From Riemerella anatipestifer (lineage in GTDB: Bacteria > Bacteroidota > Bacteroidia > Flavobacteriales > Weeksellaceae): 64,000 nt of DNA. Every line of letters begins with the position of its first letter. Positions within the stretch are counted from its first letter, which is position 1. Below, in pieces: positions 8,824 to 18,249 of the stretch. Both the position numbers and the translations under genes were made by a program. The notes under the pieces were generated by a model. That model was not told the DNA's origin, searched no databases, and worked only from the letters and a program-made list of their open reading frames with translations. Where the stretch lies: the NCBI RefSeq assembly GCF_009670965.2, contig NZ_CP073239.1, forward strand, positions 124,001-188,000, in the 5' to 3' direction.

Positions 8824-9801
8824 ATGCTTAGAGGCAAATTCGGTATTTTAATGGTTAGTATTCTATTGGCGATAATCGTTTTGGTTATCGTCAATTTGAA
8901 TGTAGGCTATCTAGATTTAAGCCTAAAAGATTTCTTCCAAAACACACCTCAATCAGATATTGCTTCGTTGAGAATCAATAGGACTTTAGCCGTCCTCCTC
9001 GCTGGTATGGCGATACCTACCTCTGGCTTTCTGCTGCAAGAATATTTCCAAAATCCGTTGGCAGGACCATCGGTATTGGGCATTACTTCCATCGCTAGTT
9101 TGAGTGTGGCATTTTATATCTTTTTTTCGCATCAACTTCTCATTCCCGAATTTTTACAAAACGGATTTATCAGCCTCGTGGCAATTATGGGCAGTTTGGG
9201 ACTGATGTTCTTCCTTATACTCCTCTCTAATAGATTTCGGGACAACACCTTTCTTGTGATTTTTGGATTTTTAATCTCCGCTTTGGCAGGCGCCATCATT
9301 TCCATTTTGCAAGTGTACGCCGAAAATCAAAGCCTAAAAAACTACATTCTCTGGAGCTTTGGTGCAAATAACCAACTCAACCATAACCAAATGATAATCC
9401 TCGTTATCCTTATCGGTATTGGGCTAATCTTTAGCTTCCGAAGTATAAAACCGCTCATCGGTAGCACTCTAGGAACCGCTTATGCCAAAAGTTTCGGCAT
9501 CAATACCAATGCTCTTAAAGTATCGGTGATTTTAGCCTCATCTCTACTTTCTGCTAGTGTAACTGCTTTCCTTGGACCTATCCTCTTTATAGGTATTGTG
9601 GTGCCTCATTTTTGTAGAATGATTTTCAGTCCCGCCCTGCTTTGGCATCAGTGGGTGCTTAACCTCACGCTAGGCATTGCTATTATGGAGTTGTTTTCTA
9701 TCCTGTCCGAAATCAGTAAATTGCCTTTAAATATCATCACTTCCTTATTCGGAATCCCAGTGATTTTAGTAATGATGATGAAGCAACGCTCTAAGTATTA
9801 A
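8824..9801 (+). CDS. FecCD-family ABC transporter permease (iron-siderophore/heme/cobalamin type)
   Basis: 325 aa, hydrophobic throughout with about nine membrane segments. Diagnostic blocks include LRINRTLAVLLAGMAIPTSG near the N-terminus, NPLAGPSVLGI, and the ATPase-coupling region FLGPILFIGIVVPHFCRM. It forms the inner-membrane channel of a type II importer. The ATP-binding partner follows after 3 bp. No periplasmic binding-protein gene is adjacent, so the substrate (iron chelate, heme or B12) cannot be decided. Confidence 0.9.
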   Translation: MLRGKFGILMVSILLAIIVLVIVNLNVGYLDLSLKDFFQNTPQSDIASLRINRTLAVLLAGMAIPTSGFLLQEYFQNPLAGPSVLGITSIASLSVAFYIFFSHQLLIPEFLQNGFISLVAIMGSLGLMFFLILLSNRFRDNTFLVIFGFLISALAGAIISILQVYAENQSLKNYILWSFGANNQLNHNQMIILVILIGIGLIFSFRSIKPLIGSTLGTAYAKSFGINTNALKVSVILASSLLSASVTAFLGPILFIGIVVPHFCRMIFSPALLWHQWVLNLTLGIAIMELFSILSEISKLPLNIITSLFGIPVILVMMMKQRSKY

Positions 9802-9804
9802 ACT

Positions 9805-10707
9805 ATGTTTTTGGAACTCCGCAACCTCAACATTGGCTACCAGCAGCCACTCATCCAAGGCATCAATGCCCAAGCCCATCTAGGCGAAGTGGTTCTCATT
9901 ATGGGGAATAATGGCATTGGTAAAACCACCTTAATAAAATCTATACTCAACCAGCTCAAGCCTTTAGCGGGGCAGATTTTCATCAATCATCGTGCTATTG
10001 CCACTTTAGCTCCAAAGGAAATGGCACAGCTAGTTTCCATTGTTTTTTCTAAATACACCCTTCCCGAAAATTATACTGTAACCGATTTGGTGGCTTTAGG
10101 CAAACTCATTCACTACCCATATTATTTTCAACTGACCTCGCAAGACCAAGCCGAAATACAAAACATCATTACCCACCTTGGGCTGGAGCGTTATAAAAAT
10201 CAAAAACTAAACACCCTATCCGATGGCAACCTGCAGAAGGCTTTTATAGGCAGAGCTTTGGCTCAAAACACGCCTGTAATGATACTAGACGAGCCTACCA
10301 CCCATCTAGACGAATACAATAAAACGGCTATCCTGACACTCCTACGAGAGTTGGCTCAACAGCACCGTAAACTTGTTTTATTCTCGTCCCACGATTGGCG
10401 ATTGGCAAAGGATTTCTCTGACCAAATTTGGTTTCTAGAACACGGCAAACTAACAGCAGGTATGGCAGAAGATGTCTTGTTAAAGCTACCACTACACACT
10501 CCACTAGCCGAAACTTACGCAATGCCACTCATCAACGCCCCAGAAAGAGAAAAAGAACTGCTATTGAGTTTCATTAAAAAACACACCAAAGCCAACCTTT
10601 CTTGCTATGAGTTTACCTATACCTCTACCGAATGGCTCATCACTACCCCACTTGCCACGCACCGCTGCGGCTCCTTTGCAGAAATGTTACCACTATTTAA
10701 AGCCTAG
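9805..10707 (+). CDS. ABC transporter ATP-binding protein (FecE/HmuV type)
   Basis: 300 aa. Walker A is GNNGIGKTTL (about residues 34-43). The ABC signature is degenerate: LSDGNLQKAFIGRAL. Walker B is VMILDEPTTHLDE, and the H-loop is SSHDWR. It pairs with the FecCD permease 3 bp upstream. About 70 residues beyond the ATPase core (after LPLHTPLAETYAMPL) form a C-terminal extension of unknown role. The stop codon TAG is followed in the same frame by a long open stretch running into the 21-bp repeat array. Confidence 0.9.
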   Translation: MFLELRNLNIGYQQPLIQGINAQAHLGEVVLIMGNNGIGKTTLIKSILNQLKPLAGQIFINHRAIATLAPKEMAQLVSIVFSKYTLPENYTVTDLVALGKLIHYPYYFQLTSQDQAEIQNIITHLGLERYKNQKLNTLSDGNLQKAFIGRALAQNTPVMILDEPTTHLDEYNKTAILTLLRELAQQHRKLVLFSSHDWRLAKDFSDQIWFLEHGKLTAGMAEDVLLKLPLHTPLAETYAMPLINAPEREKELLLSFIKKHTKANLSCYEFTYTSTEWLITTPLATHRCGSFAEMLPLFKA

Positions 10708-10755
10708 ATTGAGGGCTTTAATCCTAAACTTCGCTTAAAATCAAAAGAATTTATA

Positions 10756-11049
10756 GGGTCTAATTTAATACCTAAAACCTCTACTTTAATACCTAGAGGG
10801 TCAAATGTAAGACCTAAAGGGTCTAATTTAATACCTAAAACCTCTACTTTAATGCCCATAGGCTCAAATGTAAGACCTAGAGGGTCTAATTTAATACCTA
10901 AAACCTCTACTTTAATACCTAGAGGGTCAAATGTAAAACCTAAAGGGTCTAATTTAATACCTAAAACCTCTACTTTAATACCTAGAGGGTCTAATGTAAG
11001 ACCTAAAGGGTCTAATTTAATACCTAGAGGATTGATTTTAATATCTAGT
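10756..11049 (+). repeat. Fourteen tandem 21-bp units forming a 63-bp higher-order repeat
   Basis: Fourteen consecutive 21-bp units occupy exactly 294 bp. Three unit types alternate: GGGTCTAATTTAATACCT..., ACCTCTACTTTAATACCT... and GGGTCAAATGTAAGACCT..., giving a 63-bp superunit repeated about four times; the last unit is degenerate. Because 21 is a multiple of three, reading frames stay open on both strands. The plus strand reads heptads such as PKGSNLI/PKTSTLI, and the minus strand reads heptads such as LGIKLDP/LGLTFDP/LGIKVEV. The array lies between the ABC ATPase stop and the carB terminator. No start and RBS convincingly make it a gene. Confidence 0.92.
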
Positions 11050-11103
11050 AGAAGTTGTCAAATAGCCCAAGGGATTTATTCTAAAATCTAATTGAATTAA
11101 ACT

Positions 11104-11132
11104 AAAAAAGCGAGGAAATTCTCCTCGCTTTT
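11104..11132. terminator. Terminator downstream of carB
   Basis: Hairpin AAGCGAGGA / TCCTCGCTT with an A-run on the plus-strand left side, which becomes a U-run on the minus-strand transcript ending carB. The right side also has TTTT, so it may act in both directions. Confidence 0.85.
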
Positions 11133-11139
11133 GGTTCAT

Positions 11140-14100
11140 TTACATTGCCTGCATCTTGAAACTCATAGACTCAATCACCTTTAGGATAGCTTCCACCGTA
11201 TCCATAGAAGTGAGGCAAGGCACCCCATTTTCTACCGACATACGGCGAATCTGGAACCCATCTCGCTCCGTTTTCTTACCTATGGTAGTGGTATTAACCA
11301 CATATTGCACTTTTCCTTTTTGGATAAGGTCTATCAAATTCACTTCCTCCTCGCCTATCTTATAGCCTATTTTGGCTGGTATGCCTTTAGCTTCAAAGTA
11401 TTTCGCCGTTCCTTCCGTTGCCCAGATTCTAAAGCCTACCTCGTGGAACCTCCTCGCAAAAACAGCCGCTTCCTCTTTGTGCTTATCTGCTACCGTAAAG
11501 AGTATCGCTCCGTGGGTTGGCACTTTTCTACCTGCAGCTATCATTCCCTTATAAAGGGCTTTTTCTAAGGTAACATCTTTCCCCATCACTTCACCTGTGG
11601 ATTTCATCTCTGGTCCTAAAGAAATATCCACTTTAGTCAGTTTAGAGAACGAGAATACTGGTACCTTCACAAAAACGCCGTCCTTATTCGGCACGAGCCC
11701 ATTAGTATAACCTTGCGAGGCTAAAGATTTGCCCAATATCGCCTTAGTGGCAAGGTTTGCCATAGGCACATCGGTAATTTTAGAGAGGAAAGGCACCGTT
11801 CTGGAGGAGCGAGGATTGACCTCAATCACAAACACCTCTCCGCTTTGGTCTATCACATACTGAATGTTCATCAATCCCACGACATTAAGCCCCTTCGCTA
11901 ATCGTATAGTATAGTCTTCTAAATCGTGGATTTGTTTTTCCGTAAGATTTTGTGGCGGATACACCGCAATAGAGTCGCCAGAGTGTACCCCTGCCCTTTC
12001 GATATGCTCCATAATCCCTGGAATTACCACCGTTTCGCCATCAGAAATGGCATCTACCTCTACCTCTTTCCCCGTTACATAGCGGTCTATAAGTACCGGG
12101 TGTTCTGGGCTGGCATCTACGGCGTGTTCCATATAATGGGTAAGCTCTTGCTCGGTATAGACAATCTCCATCGCCCTACCCCCCAAGACATAGCTCGGAC
12201 GCACCAAAACAGGATAGCCAATCTCATTCGCAATGGCAATCGCCTCCTCTTTAGAAGTAGAAGTTTTACCCAAAGGTTGAGGAATACCCAATTCTTGAAG
12301 GGCTTTTTCAAACTTATCTCGGTTTTCTGCACGGTCTAAATCTTCCAAAGAGGTTCCTAAAATTTTAACCCCGTGAGCCGATAGTTTGTCCGCTAAGTTA
12401 ATTGCGGTTTGTCCACCGAACTGAACCACCACTCCTTTAGGCTTTTCAAGTTCTATAATGTTCATCACATCTTCCTCTGTAAGTGGTTCAAAGTAGAGTT
12501 TATCCGAAATAGAGAAATCGGTGGATACGGTTTCGGGATTGTTGTTGATGATAATGGCTTCGTAGCCCATCTCTTTAATCGCCCAAACGGAATGCACGGT
12601 GGCATAGTCAAACTCTACCCCTTGCCCAATACGGATAGGTCCTGAACCCAAAACTACAATACTCTCTTTTTCTGTTACCACGCTTTCGTTTTCCTCCTCG
12701 TAAGTACCGTAGAAATAAGGCGTTTCGCTCTCAAACTCTGCTGCACAAGTATCTACCATTTTATAGACTGGCATAATGGCGTTTTCTTTTCGGAAATTGA
12801 AAACTTCCCTCTGGGTAACGCCCCAAAGGTGTGCAATGTTTAAATCTGAGAAGCCTAACTTTTTAGCTTCTTTAAGCGTTTCGACATTGAATTTATTTTC
12901 GGCAATGATTTTCTCAAAGTCCACCAGTTTTTTAAGTTTCCAAATGAAGAATTTATCAATCTTGCTCCATTCTACAATTTGCTCCCAATCGTAGCCTCTC
13001 CTCAAAGCATCACCAATGATGAACAATCGCTCGTCATCGCAAACTCTGATGCGTCTTTCTATTTCTTCTGGCGTAAGCTGTGCCGCTTGTTTGGTTTTTA
13101 ATCCTAAGTGTCTGATGCCTGTCTCCAACGAGCGAATAGCCTTCTGTAAAGACTCCTCGAAGTTTCGCCCAATCGCCATTACTTCGCCAGTGGCTTTCAT
13201 TTGAGTGGAAAGGCGACGGTCGGCCGTTTCAAATTTATCAAATGGAAATCTTGGGATTTTGGTAACCACATAGTCTAACGCTGGTTCAAAACACGCATAA
13301 GTTTTGCCCGTAACTGGGTTCATAATTTCATCTAAGGTAAGCCCAACCGCTATTTTAGCCGCTATCTTGGCAATCGGATAGCCCGTTGCCTTACTCGCTA
13401 ATGCCGAAGAACGGGACACCCTCGGATTAACCTCAATGATATAATAATTGAACGAATGTGGGTCTAAAGCCAACTGGACATTACAGCCGCCCTCAATCCC
13501 CAAAGCTCTAATAATCTTCAACGAGGCGTTTCTCAACAGTTGATACTCTCTATCCGAAAGCGTCTGCGAAGGAGCTACCACAATAGAGTCGCCTGTATGT
13601 ACGCCCACAGGGTCTATGTTTTCCATATTACATACTACAATGGCATTATCGTTGGCATCACGCATCACTTCGTACTCTATCTCTTTAAATCCTGCAATGG
13701 ATTTCTCAATCAAACATTGGGTTACAGGGCTGTATTTAAGCCCATTCGCTACAATTTCTTTAAGCTCTGTTTCATCGGAAGCGATACCGCCTCCCGTTCC
13801 GCCCATCGTGAAGGCAGGACGAACAATCACCGGATAGCCAATCGTATTAGCAAAGTTAAGGGCTTGTTCTACCGTATTCACAATATCCGATTCTGGGACT
13901 GGCTCTCCGAGTTCTCGCATCAGTTCACGGAATAAATCTCGGTCTTCGGCTTGGTTAATCGCTGAAAGTTTTGTTCCTAAAACTTCTACTTTGCACTCTT
14001 CTAATATCCCTGATTTTTCTAATTCTACCGCCATATTAAGCCCTGTTTGTCCGCCCAGCGTTGGCAACAAAGCATCTGGTCTTTCTTTGCGAATAATCTG

Positions 14101-14322
14101 GCTAACAAACTCCAAAGAAATAGGCTCGATATAGACTTTATCGGCTATTTCTACATCAGTCATTATGGTTGCAGGATTGGAGTTGATGAGTATCACGCGA
14201 TAGCCTTCCTCCTTTAGGGAAAGACACGCCTGTGTCCCCGAATAATCAAACTCGGCAGCTTGACCAATGATAATCGGTCCTGAACCAATTACTAATATTG
14301 TTTTTATATCTGTTCTTTTCAT
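11140..14322 (-). CDS. carB: Carbamoyl-phosphate synthase large subunit
   Basis: 1060 aa synthetase subunit making carbamoyl phosphate from bicarbonate, ATP and glutamine-derived ammonia. Two homologous ATP-grasp halves are visible: [20 protein letters not shown] at the N-terminus and [15 protein letters not shown] near residue 555, with GGQTGLN and GGQTAINLA. The C-terminal allosteric MGS-like domain starts near residue 940. It is the last gene of a pyrB-carA-orf-carB cluster, 44 bp downstream of a small secreted-protein gene, so its expression should follow the upstream pyrB attenuator. Confidence 0.98.
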   Translation of the reverse strand: MKRTDIKTILVIGSGPIIIGQAAEFDYSGTQACLSLKEEGYRVILINSNPATIMTDVEIADKVYIEPISLEFVSQIIRKERPDALLPTLGGQTGLNMAVELEKSGILEECKVEVLGTKLSAINQAEDRDLFRELMRELGEPVPESDIVNTVEQALNFANTIGYPVIVRPAFTMGGTGGGIASDETELKEIVANGLKYSPVTQCLIEKSIAGFKEIEYEVMRDANDNAIVVCNMENIDPVGVHTGDSIVVAPSQTLSDREYQLLRNASLKIIRALGIEGGCNVQLALDPHSFNYYIIEVNPRVSRSSALASKATGYPIAKIAAKIAVGLTLDEIMNPVTGKTYACFEPALDYVVTKIPRFPFDKFETADRRLSTQMKATGEVMAIGRNFEESLQKAIRSLETGIRHLGLKTKQAAQLTPEEIERRIRVCDDERLFIIGDALRRGYDWEQIVEWSKIDKFFIWKLKKLVDFEKIIAENKFNVETLKEAKKLGFSDLNIAHLWGVTQREVFNFRKENAIMPVYKMVDTCAAEFESETPYFYGTYEEENESVVTEKESIVVLGSGPIRIGQGVEFDYATVHSVWAIKEMGYEAIIINNNPETVSTDFSISDKLYFEPLTEEDVMNIIELEKPKGVVVQFGGQTAINLADKLSAHGVKILGTSLEDLDRAENRDKFEKALQELGIPQPLGKTSTSKEEAIAIANEIGYPVLVRPSYVLGGRAMEIVYTEQELTHYMEHAVDASPEHPVLIDRYVTGKEVEVDAISDGETVVIPGIMEHIERAGVHSGDSIAVYPPQNLTEKQIHDLEDYTIRLAKGLNVVGLMNIQYVIDQSGEVFVIEVNPRSSRTVPFLSKITDVPMANLATKAILGKSLASQGYTNGLVPNKDGVFVKVPVFSFSKLTKVDISLGPEMKSTGEVMGKDVTLEKALYKGMIAAGRKVPTHGAILFTVADKHKEEAAVFARRFHEVGFRIWATEGTAKYFEAKGIPAKIGYKIGEEEVNLIDLIQKGKVQYVVNTTTIGKKTERDGFQIRRMSVENGVPCLTSMDTVEAILKVIESMSFKMQAM

Positions 14323-14366
14323 TTTTATTTTTTCTAGAATCTAAAGGTCATTAAAGTTTACAAATA

Positions 14367-14795
14367 CTAGCAATCATGATTTTCGTAATTCAAGTTTTCT
14401 AACTTTTGCTCATAAACTTCCTTTTCTTTAGGCTTAAATTTCTCTTGAATCAGCTCCACTTTTAATTGCTTTTTGGTATCAGGGCTTATCCATAAACCAC
14501 TAAAACCTTTTTTTGTTTTTTGTAACATCAACACTCCAGTAACTCCTTCTTCCACTAAAACAAATTGATTCCTATCATTGTTGTTTATATCTAATTGTAT
14601 CCATTTATCACTACCATAGCTGTACATTCCCATATAATAAAGGTCTCCTGTACATTCATTGTCTTCTGATTGCAGATACATGGTTATTGGAGTTTTACCA
14701 TCCACAACTCCTTTATACAAATAGAAATTCTTTTTTTGCCCAAAACCTTGAAAAAAAGCTCCTACAAGGAATGCTAACACCAATATTATTCTCAT
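14367..14795 (-). CDS. Secreted hypothetical protein inserted between carA and carB
   Basis: 142 aa with a signal peptide (MRIILVLAFLVGAFFQGFG, then QKK). The mature part has features such as YLYKGVVDGKTPITMYLQS and TGDLYYMGMYSYGSDKWIQL, and ends in a charged, Lys/Glu-rich tail. No family was recognised. The short beta-rich look resembles small periplasmic proteins of unknown function. It lies 11 bp after carA and 44 bp before carB on the same strand, so it is probably cotranscribed with pyrimidine genes, although nothing in its sequence suggests that pathway. Confidence 0.75.
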   Translation of the reverse strand: MRIILVLAFLVGAFFQGFGQKKNFYLYKGVVDGKTPITMYLQSEDNECTGDLYYMGMYSYGSDKWIQLDINNNDRNQFVLVEEGVTGVLMLQKTKKGFSGLWISPDTKKQLKVELIQEKFKPKEKEVYEQKLENLNYENHDC

Positions 14796-14806
14796 TTTAT
14801 TTACTT

Positions 14807-15892
14807 TTAATTGTTATTTTTCCATTCTTTCATCATCTCCACAAACTCATCAAACAGATAGTTGGCATCTTCCGGTCCTGGACTGGCTTCGGGGTGATAC
14901 TGTACCGAAAAACAAGGGTATTTTTTATGACGAACGCCCTCGTTGGTTCTATCATTAAGAGCGATGTGGGTTTCTTCCAAATCGGTATTTTTAAGGCTTT
15001 CTTGGTCAATAGCGTAGCCGTGATTTTGGGAAGTCATCGCCACCTTATTGGTTCTTAAATCTAAAACAGGGTGGTTGCCTCCCCTATGCCCAAATTTCAG
15101 TTTGAACGTTTTAGCCCCACAAGCCAAACCTATCACCTGATGCCCCATACATATCCCGAAAATAGGCACTTTACCCAAAAGTTTTCGCACCGTTTCGTGA
15201 GCGTGAGGCACATCTTGCGGGTCGCCCGGACCATTGGAAAGCATAATGCCATCTGGTGCCATTAGTAGGATTTCTTCCGCCGTAGTATCGTGAGAAACCA
15301 CCGTAATATCGCAGTTTCTTTGGGACAGTTCTCTAATAATTCCCAACTTGGCTCCGAAGTCGATTAGTACTACTTTAAACCCTCGCCCCGGTGCAGAAAA
15401 AGGCGTTTTGGTAGATACCGTTTCGATTTGGTTGGTCGGTAGCGATTGGGCTTTTAGTTCGGCTATTATTTGGTTTTCATCGGCCTCCACATCTACAATT
15501 CTGCCTTTGAGTACGCCGTGATTGCGAATGATTCGAGTCAGTTTTCGGGTATCAATCCCCGAAATACCTGCAATGCCTTTTTTACTAAAAAACTCATCTA
15601 AAGACATTTGAGAGCGAAAGTTGGAAGGCAAATCGCACACCTCCTTCACAATAAGCCCTTTAATGGAAGGCTCTATGCACTCGTAGTCATCACGATTGAT
15701 GCCGTAATTTCCGATAAGCGGATAGGTCATACACACTATTTGTCCGCAATAAGACGGGTCGGAAATTAGCTCCTGATAGCCCGTCATCCCTGTATTGAAA
15801 ACCACTTCGCCCTCGGTGTTAAGGTTTGCACCAAATCCCCAGCCGTGAAGCACTTCCCCTGATTCTAAAATTAGTTTCTTTTTCATTTTCAA
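14807..15892 (-). CDS. carA: Carbamoyl-phosphate synthase small (glutaminase) subunit
   Basis: 361 aa. The N-terminal CPSase small-chain domain (LILESGEVLHGWGFG; NTGMTGYQE) precedes a class I glutamine amidotransferase domain. The nucleophile is in IFGICMGHQVIGLA, and the His-Glu pair is in VQYHPEASPGPED. It feeds ammonia to CarB. It lies between pyrB and the 142-aa secreted-protein gene in the pyr cluster. Length and motifs are normal. Confidence 0.97.
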   Translation of the reverse strand: MKMKKKLILESGEVLHGWGFGANLNTEGEVVFNTGMTGYQELISDPSYCGQIVCMTYPLIGNYGINRDDYECIEPSIKGLIVKEVCDLPSNFRSQMSLDEFFSKKGIAGISGIDTRKLTRIIRNHGVLKGRIVDVEADENQIIAELKAQSLPTNQIETVSTKTPFSAPGRGFKVVLIDFGAKLGIIRELSQRNCDITVVSHDTTAEEILLMAPDGIMLSNGPGDPQDVPHAHETVRKLLGKVPIFGICMGHQVIGLACGAKTFKLKFGHRGGNHPVLDLRTNKVAMTSQNHGYAIDQESLKNTDLEETHIALNDRTNEGVRHKKYPCFSVQYHPEASPGPEDANYLFDEFVEMMKEWKNNN

Positions 15893-15943
15893 CTTTTAGA
15901 TTTATATAGTTTCAAAAACCAATTCCATTAGTTTTTAGATTGA

Positions 15944-16840
15944 TTATATTGTTTTAAATATCACCCCTTTGTCTTCCAAAGCCTGTTTTAGGATTGCCAT
16001 TCGGGCGTAAACGCCGTTTTCCATTTGCTTAAATATTCTGGATTGAGGGCTTTCCACCAAATCCGTCTCTATTTCCACCCCTCTATTGATGGGAGCCGGA
16101 TGCATAATGATAGAAGTCGGTTTCATTTTAGCGGCTCTTTCTTTAGTAAGACCATATTTTTGGTGGTATTTGTCTAAAGGGAGTTTCATTCTCTCCCCAT
16201 GTCTTTCGTGCTGAATGCGAAGAAGCATCACCACATCAACCTCTTTTACAAGCGTATCTATAGGGAGATACGTTCCGTTGATAAATTCAGCTTCATCAAA
16301 CCAATCTTCTGGTCCAGAAAAATAGACTTTAGCTCCGAGCCTTCTGAGTGCCTCTGCGTTAGAATTAGCCACCCTGCTGTGTTTAACATCGCCTACAATC
16401 CCTACTTTTAATCCTTCAAACTTTTCAAATTCTTGATAAATCGTCATTAAATCTAACAAAGATTGTGAAGGGTGGTTACCCGTGCCGTCTCCTCCGTTAA
16501 TTATAGGAATGTTAATAGTCTCCAACTCCCTAAAATAAAAATCCTGACTATGGCGAATGACCACCAAATCAATTCCAATACTTTCCAAAGTTTTCACTGT
16601 ATCGTAAAGCGTTTCGCCTTTGTTTACCGAACTTGTAGAGACATCAAAAGGAACAATATTAAGTCCCAATTTCCTTTCGGCTATATCAAAACTGGTTTTA
16701 GTTCTTGTACTATTTTCAAAGAAAAGATTAGACACATAAACTTCTTGCTGACACTTGGCTATTCTACCATTAGCAAACCCTTGAGCCTCTTCTAAAAGAG
16801 ACTTAATTTTTTCTGTAGATAAATCTGAAATTGTAAGCAT
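15944..16840 (-). CDS. pyrB: Aspartate carbamoyltransferase catalytic subunit
   Basis: 298 aa. It joins carbamoyl phosphate to aspartate in the first committed pyrimidine step. The carbamoyl-phosphate loop is [11 protein letters not shown] (about residues 42-52), the aspartate-binding side has [11 protein letters not shown], and [11 protein letters not shown] is the usual mid-region motif. No pyrI regulatory subunit is adjacent. It is the first structural gene of the cluster and begins 17 nt after the U-tract of a leader terminator, so transcription into it probably depends on attenuation. Confidence 0.97.
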   Translation of the reverse strand: MLTISDLSTEKIKSLLEEAQGFANGRIAKCQQEVYVSNLFFENSTRTKTSFDIAERKLGLNIVPFDVSTSSVNKGETLYDTVKTLESIGIDLVVIRHSQDFYFRELETINIPIINGGDGTGNHPSQSLLDLMTIYQEFEKFEGLKVGIVGDVKHSRVANSNAEALRRLGAKVYFSGPEDWFDEAEFINGTYLPIDTLVKEVDVVMLLRIQHERHGERMKLPLDKYHQKYGLTKERAAKMKPTSIIMHPAPINRGVEIETDLVESPQSRIFKQMENGVYARMAILKQALEDKGVIFKTI

Positions 16841-16856
16841 AACTTAAAAAAATTAC

Positions 16857-16884
16857 AAAAAAAAACGAAGCCAATGGCTTCGTT
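16857..16884 (-). terminator. Intrinsic terminator (attenuator) upstream of pyrB
   Basis: On the minus strand a perfect 9-bp stem, AACGAAGCC / GGCTTCGTT, with a 3-nt loop is followed by a run of U residues (T in the last two stem bases plus seven more). It lies inside the transcribed leader, immediately after the stop codon of the 24-codon ORF and just before pyrB. A ribosome at that stop codon would cover the 5' arm. Confidence 0.9.
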
Positions 16885-16959
16885 CTAATAATAACAATAT
16901 CTTTGTGAAGGACCTTGCCCTTCGGTTTTCAAATTAAATATGTTCTCTAAGTGACACAT
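16885..16959 (-). CDS. Leader peptide of the pyr operon (24 codons)
   Basis: A short ORF, ATG at 16959 and TAG at 16885-16887, reading MCHLENIFNLKT... and ending ...PSQRYCYY. Its last codons (AGA TAT TGT TAT TAT TAG) are a U-rich RNA tract right before the terminator hairpin. That is the arrangement of the E. coli pyrBI leader, where UTP-dependent pausing couples ribosome and polymerase. The promoter -7 box ends only 6 nt upstream of the ATG, so the ORF may be translated from a nearly leaderless mRNA. Function is inferred from layout, not homology. Confidence 0.75.
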   Translation of the reverse strand: MCHLENIFNLKTEGQGPSQRYCYY

Positions 16960-16965
16960 TAAACG

Positions 16966-16996
16966 CAAATATATAATATTTTTTCTATTCTCCAAA
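16966..16996 (-). promoter_or_regulatory. Promoter of the pyr operon
   Basis: A textbook Bacteroidota promoter on the minus strand: TTTG at 16993-16996, a 19-nt spacer, then TATATTTG at 16966-16973. The predicted transcript start is about 5-7 nt downstream, at or next to the leader-peptide ATG. Confidence 0.8.
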
Positions 16997-17066
16997 TAGA
17001 GGAAAAGAAGAAAACCTTTATATCACTGATAAACAAAACTATAATAATTATCCACACCTAAGATTC

Positions 17067-17094
17067 TTGTTTAAAATTTATCTAATTATATTTG
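17067..17094 (+). promoter_or_regulatory. Promoter of ansA
   Basis: TTG at 17067-17069, a 17-nt spacer, and TATATTTG at 17087-17094, followed by the ansA ATG at 17115. It fits the Bacteroidota consensus. Confidence 0.65.
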
Positions 17095-17114
17095 CACGAG
17101 CGTTTTAATTAGTT

Positions 17115-18131
17115 ATGAGAAGAAAAATATCACTCATCTATACTGGAGGGACAATAGGTATGGAAAAAAACTATACCACTGGTAGTCTACTCCCTTTTAA
17201 TTTTAATCATATTTTTGATAAAATCCCTGAAATTAATTTATTGGAATGTGAGGTGCATGTAACTTCTTTTGAGACTCCAGTAGATTCCTCCGATATGGGC
17301 ATAAACGAATGGAAAACTATTGCTAAATACATAGAAAAACAGTATTCTGAATTTGATGGTTTTTTGATTCTACACGGTACTGATACTATGTCTTATACAG
17401 CATCTGCCCTTAGTTTTATGCTCAAAAACCTTGACAAACCTGTTATTTTAACTGGCTCACAGCTACCCATTGGAGACCTTAGGACAGACGCCAAAGAAAA
17501 TTTACTAACTAGCCTCTACTACGCCAGTTTGTACGAAAATGACAAAGCAGTAATACAAGAAGTAGCCATCTATTTTGAATATAAACTCCTACGAGGTAAT
17601 AGAACTCTTAAATACTCCGCCGAGTATTTTGACGCTTACCACAGCCCTAATTACCCAATACTTGGGCAATCTGGCGTACATCTTAACGTAGATAAAGAGG
17701 TACTTTTAAGACCTAAAGACGAAACTTTTAGTGTGGATTACCATATATCAGAAGAGGTGTTTTTCCTTAGGATTTTCCCTGGTATGAACTGGAACTATCT
17801 GCCCAATTTAGATAATGTTAAAGTGCTTATTCTTCAGGTTTTTGGCTCTGGAACTATCTTCAATAATAAACAAACAATAGAAACTCTCAAAAGAATTAGA
17901 AGTAATAATACCGAAATTGTGATTATTAGCCAGTGTATTTCGGGAGAAATCTCCTTTGGGAAGTACGAAAACAGTAATATATTTAATGAAATAGGAGCTA
18001 TTAGTGGTAAGGATATGACCGCTGAAGCTGCAATTACTAAAGCAATGCATATTGTAGGTAATCCTATGTATCCTAATGAAAGTTTCAGCAATGTTTTTTC
18101 CAAAAATATTTGTGGGGAAATGGCGGAATAG
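17115..18131 (+). CDS. ansA: Type I L-asparaginase
   Basis: 338 aa cytoplasmic enzyme hydrolysing asparagine to aspartate and ammonia. The first catalytic Thr motif is IYTGGTIGM (residues 8-16). The second is LHGTDTMSYTASALSF (about residues 90-105), with the Thr-Asp pair. ILTGSQLPIGDLRTDAKENL is also typical. There is no signal peptide, so this is the cytoplasmic type I form. It is monocistronic, upstream of tRNA-Ser. Confidence 0.93.
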   Translation: MRRKISLIYTGGTIGMEKNYTTGSLLPFNFNHIFDKIPEINLLECEVHVTSFETPVDSSDMGINEWKTIAKYIEKQYSEFDGFLILHGTDTMSYTASALSFMLKNLDKPVILTGSQLPIGDLRTDAKENLLTSLYYASLYENDKAVIQEVAIYFEYKLLRGNRTLKYSAEYFDAYHSPNYPILGQSGVHLNVDKEVLLRPKDETFSVDYHISEEVFFLRIFPGMNWNYLPNLDNVKVLILQVFGSGTIFNNKQTIETLKRIRSNNTEIVIISQCISGEISFGKYENSNIFNEIGAISGKDMTAEAAITKAMHIVGNPMYPNESFSNVFSKNICGEMAE

Positions 18132-18142
18132 ATTATTTTTTC

Positions 18143-18150
18143 TATATTTG
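18143..18150 (+). promoter_or_regulatory. -7 element of the tRNA-Ser gene
   Basis: TATATTTG lies 13 nt upstream of the mature tRNA 5' end, matching TAnnTTTG. The same arrangement is seen for tRNA-Leu and the SRP RNA in this window. Confidence 0.65.
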
Positions 18151-18162
18151 CAACTCGATTTT

Positions 18163-18249
18163 AGAGAGGTGTCCGAGTGGTTGAAGGAGCTACTCTGGAA
18201 AGGTAGTATACGGGTAACTGTATCGAGGGTTCGAATCCCTTCCTCTCTG
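18163..18249 (+). tRNA. tRNA-Ser (anticodon GGA)
   Basis: An 87-nt class II tRNA. The acceptor stem AGAGAGG pairs with CCTCTCT, with G as discriminator. The anticodon stem CTACT/GGTAG encloses loop CTGGAAA, giving GGA. A long variable arm is present, and the T loop is TTCGAAT. CCA is not encoded. Its last 14 nt plus one base form the left copy of a 15-bp direct repeat that recurs at 28942, marking an integration site. Confidence 0.95.

Noticed and set aside
8824..10707. Horizontal transfer of the ABC genes based on their slightly higher GC
   Set aside because: The difference was judged by eye only and no mobile-element borders were found.
10852..11091. 79-codon frame in the repeat array as an independent gene
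   Set aside because: Its ATG is a point variant within one repeat unit, there is no RBS or promoter, and the frame is open simply because units are 21 bp.
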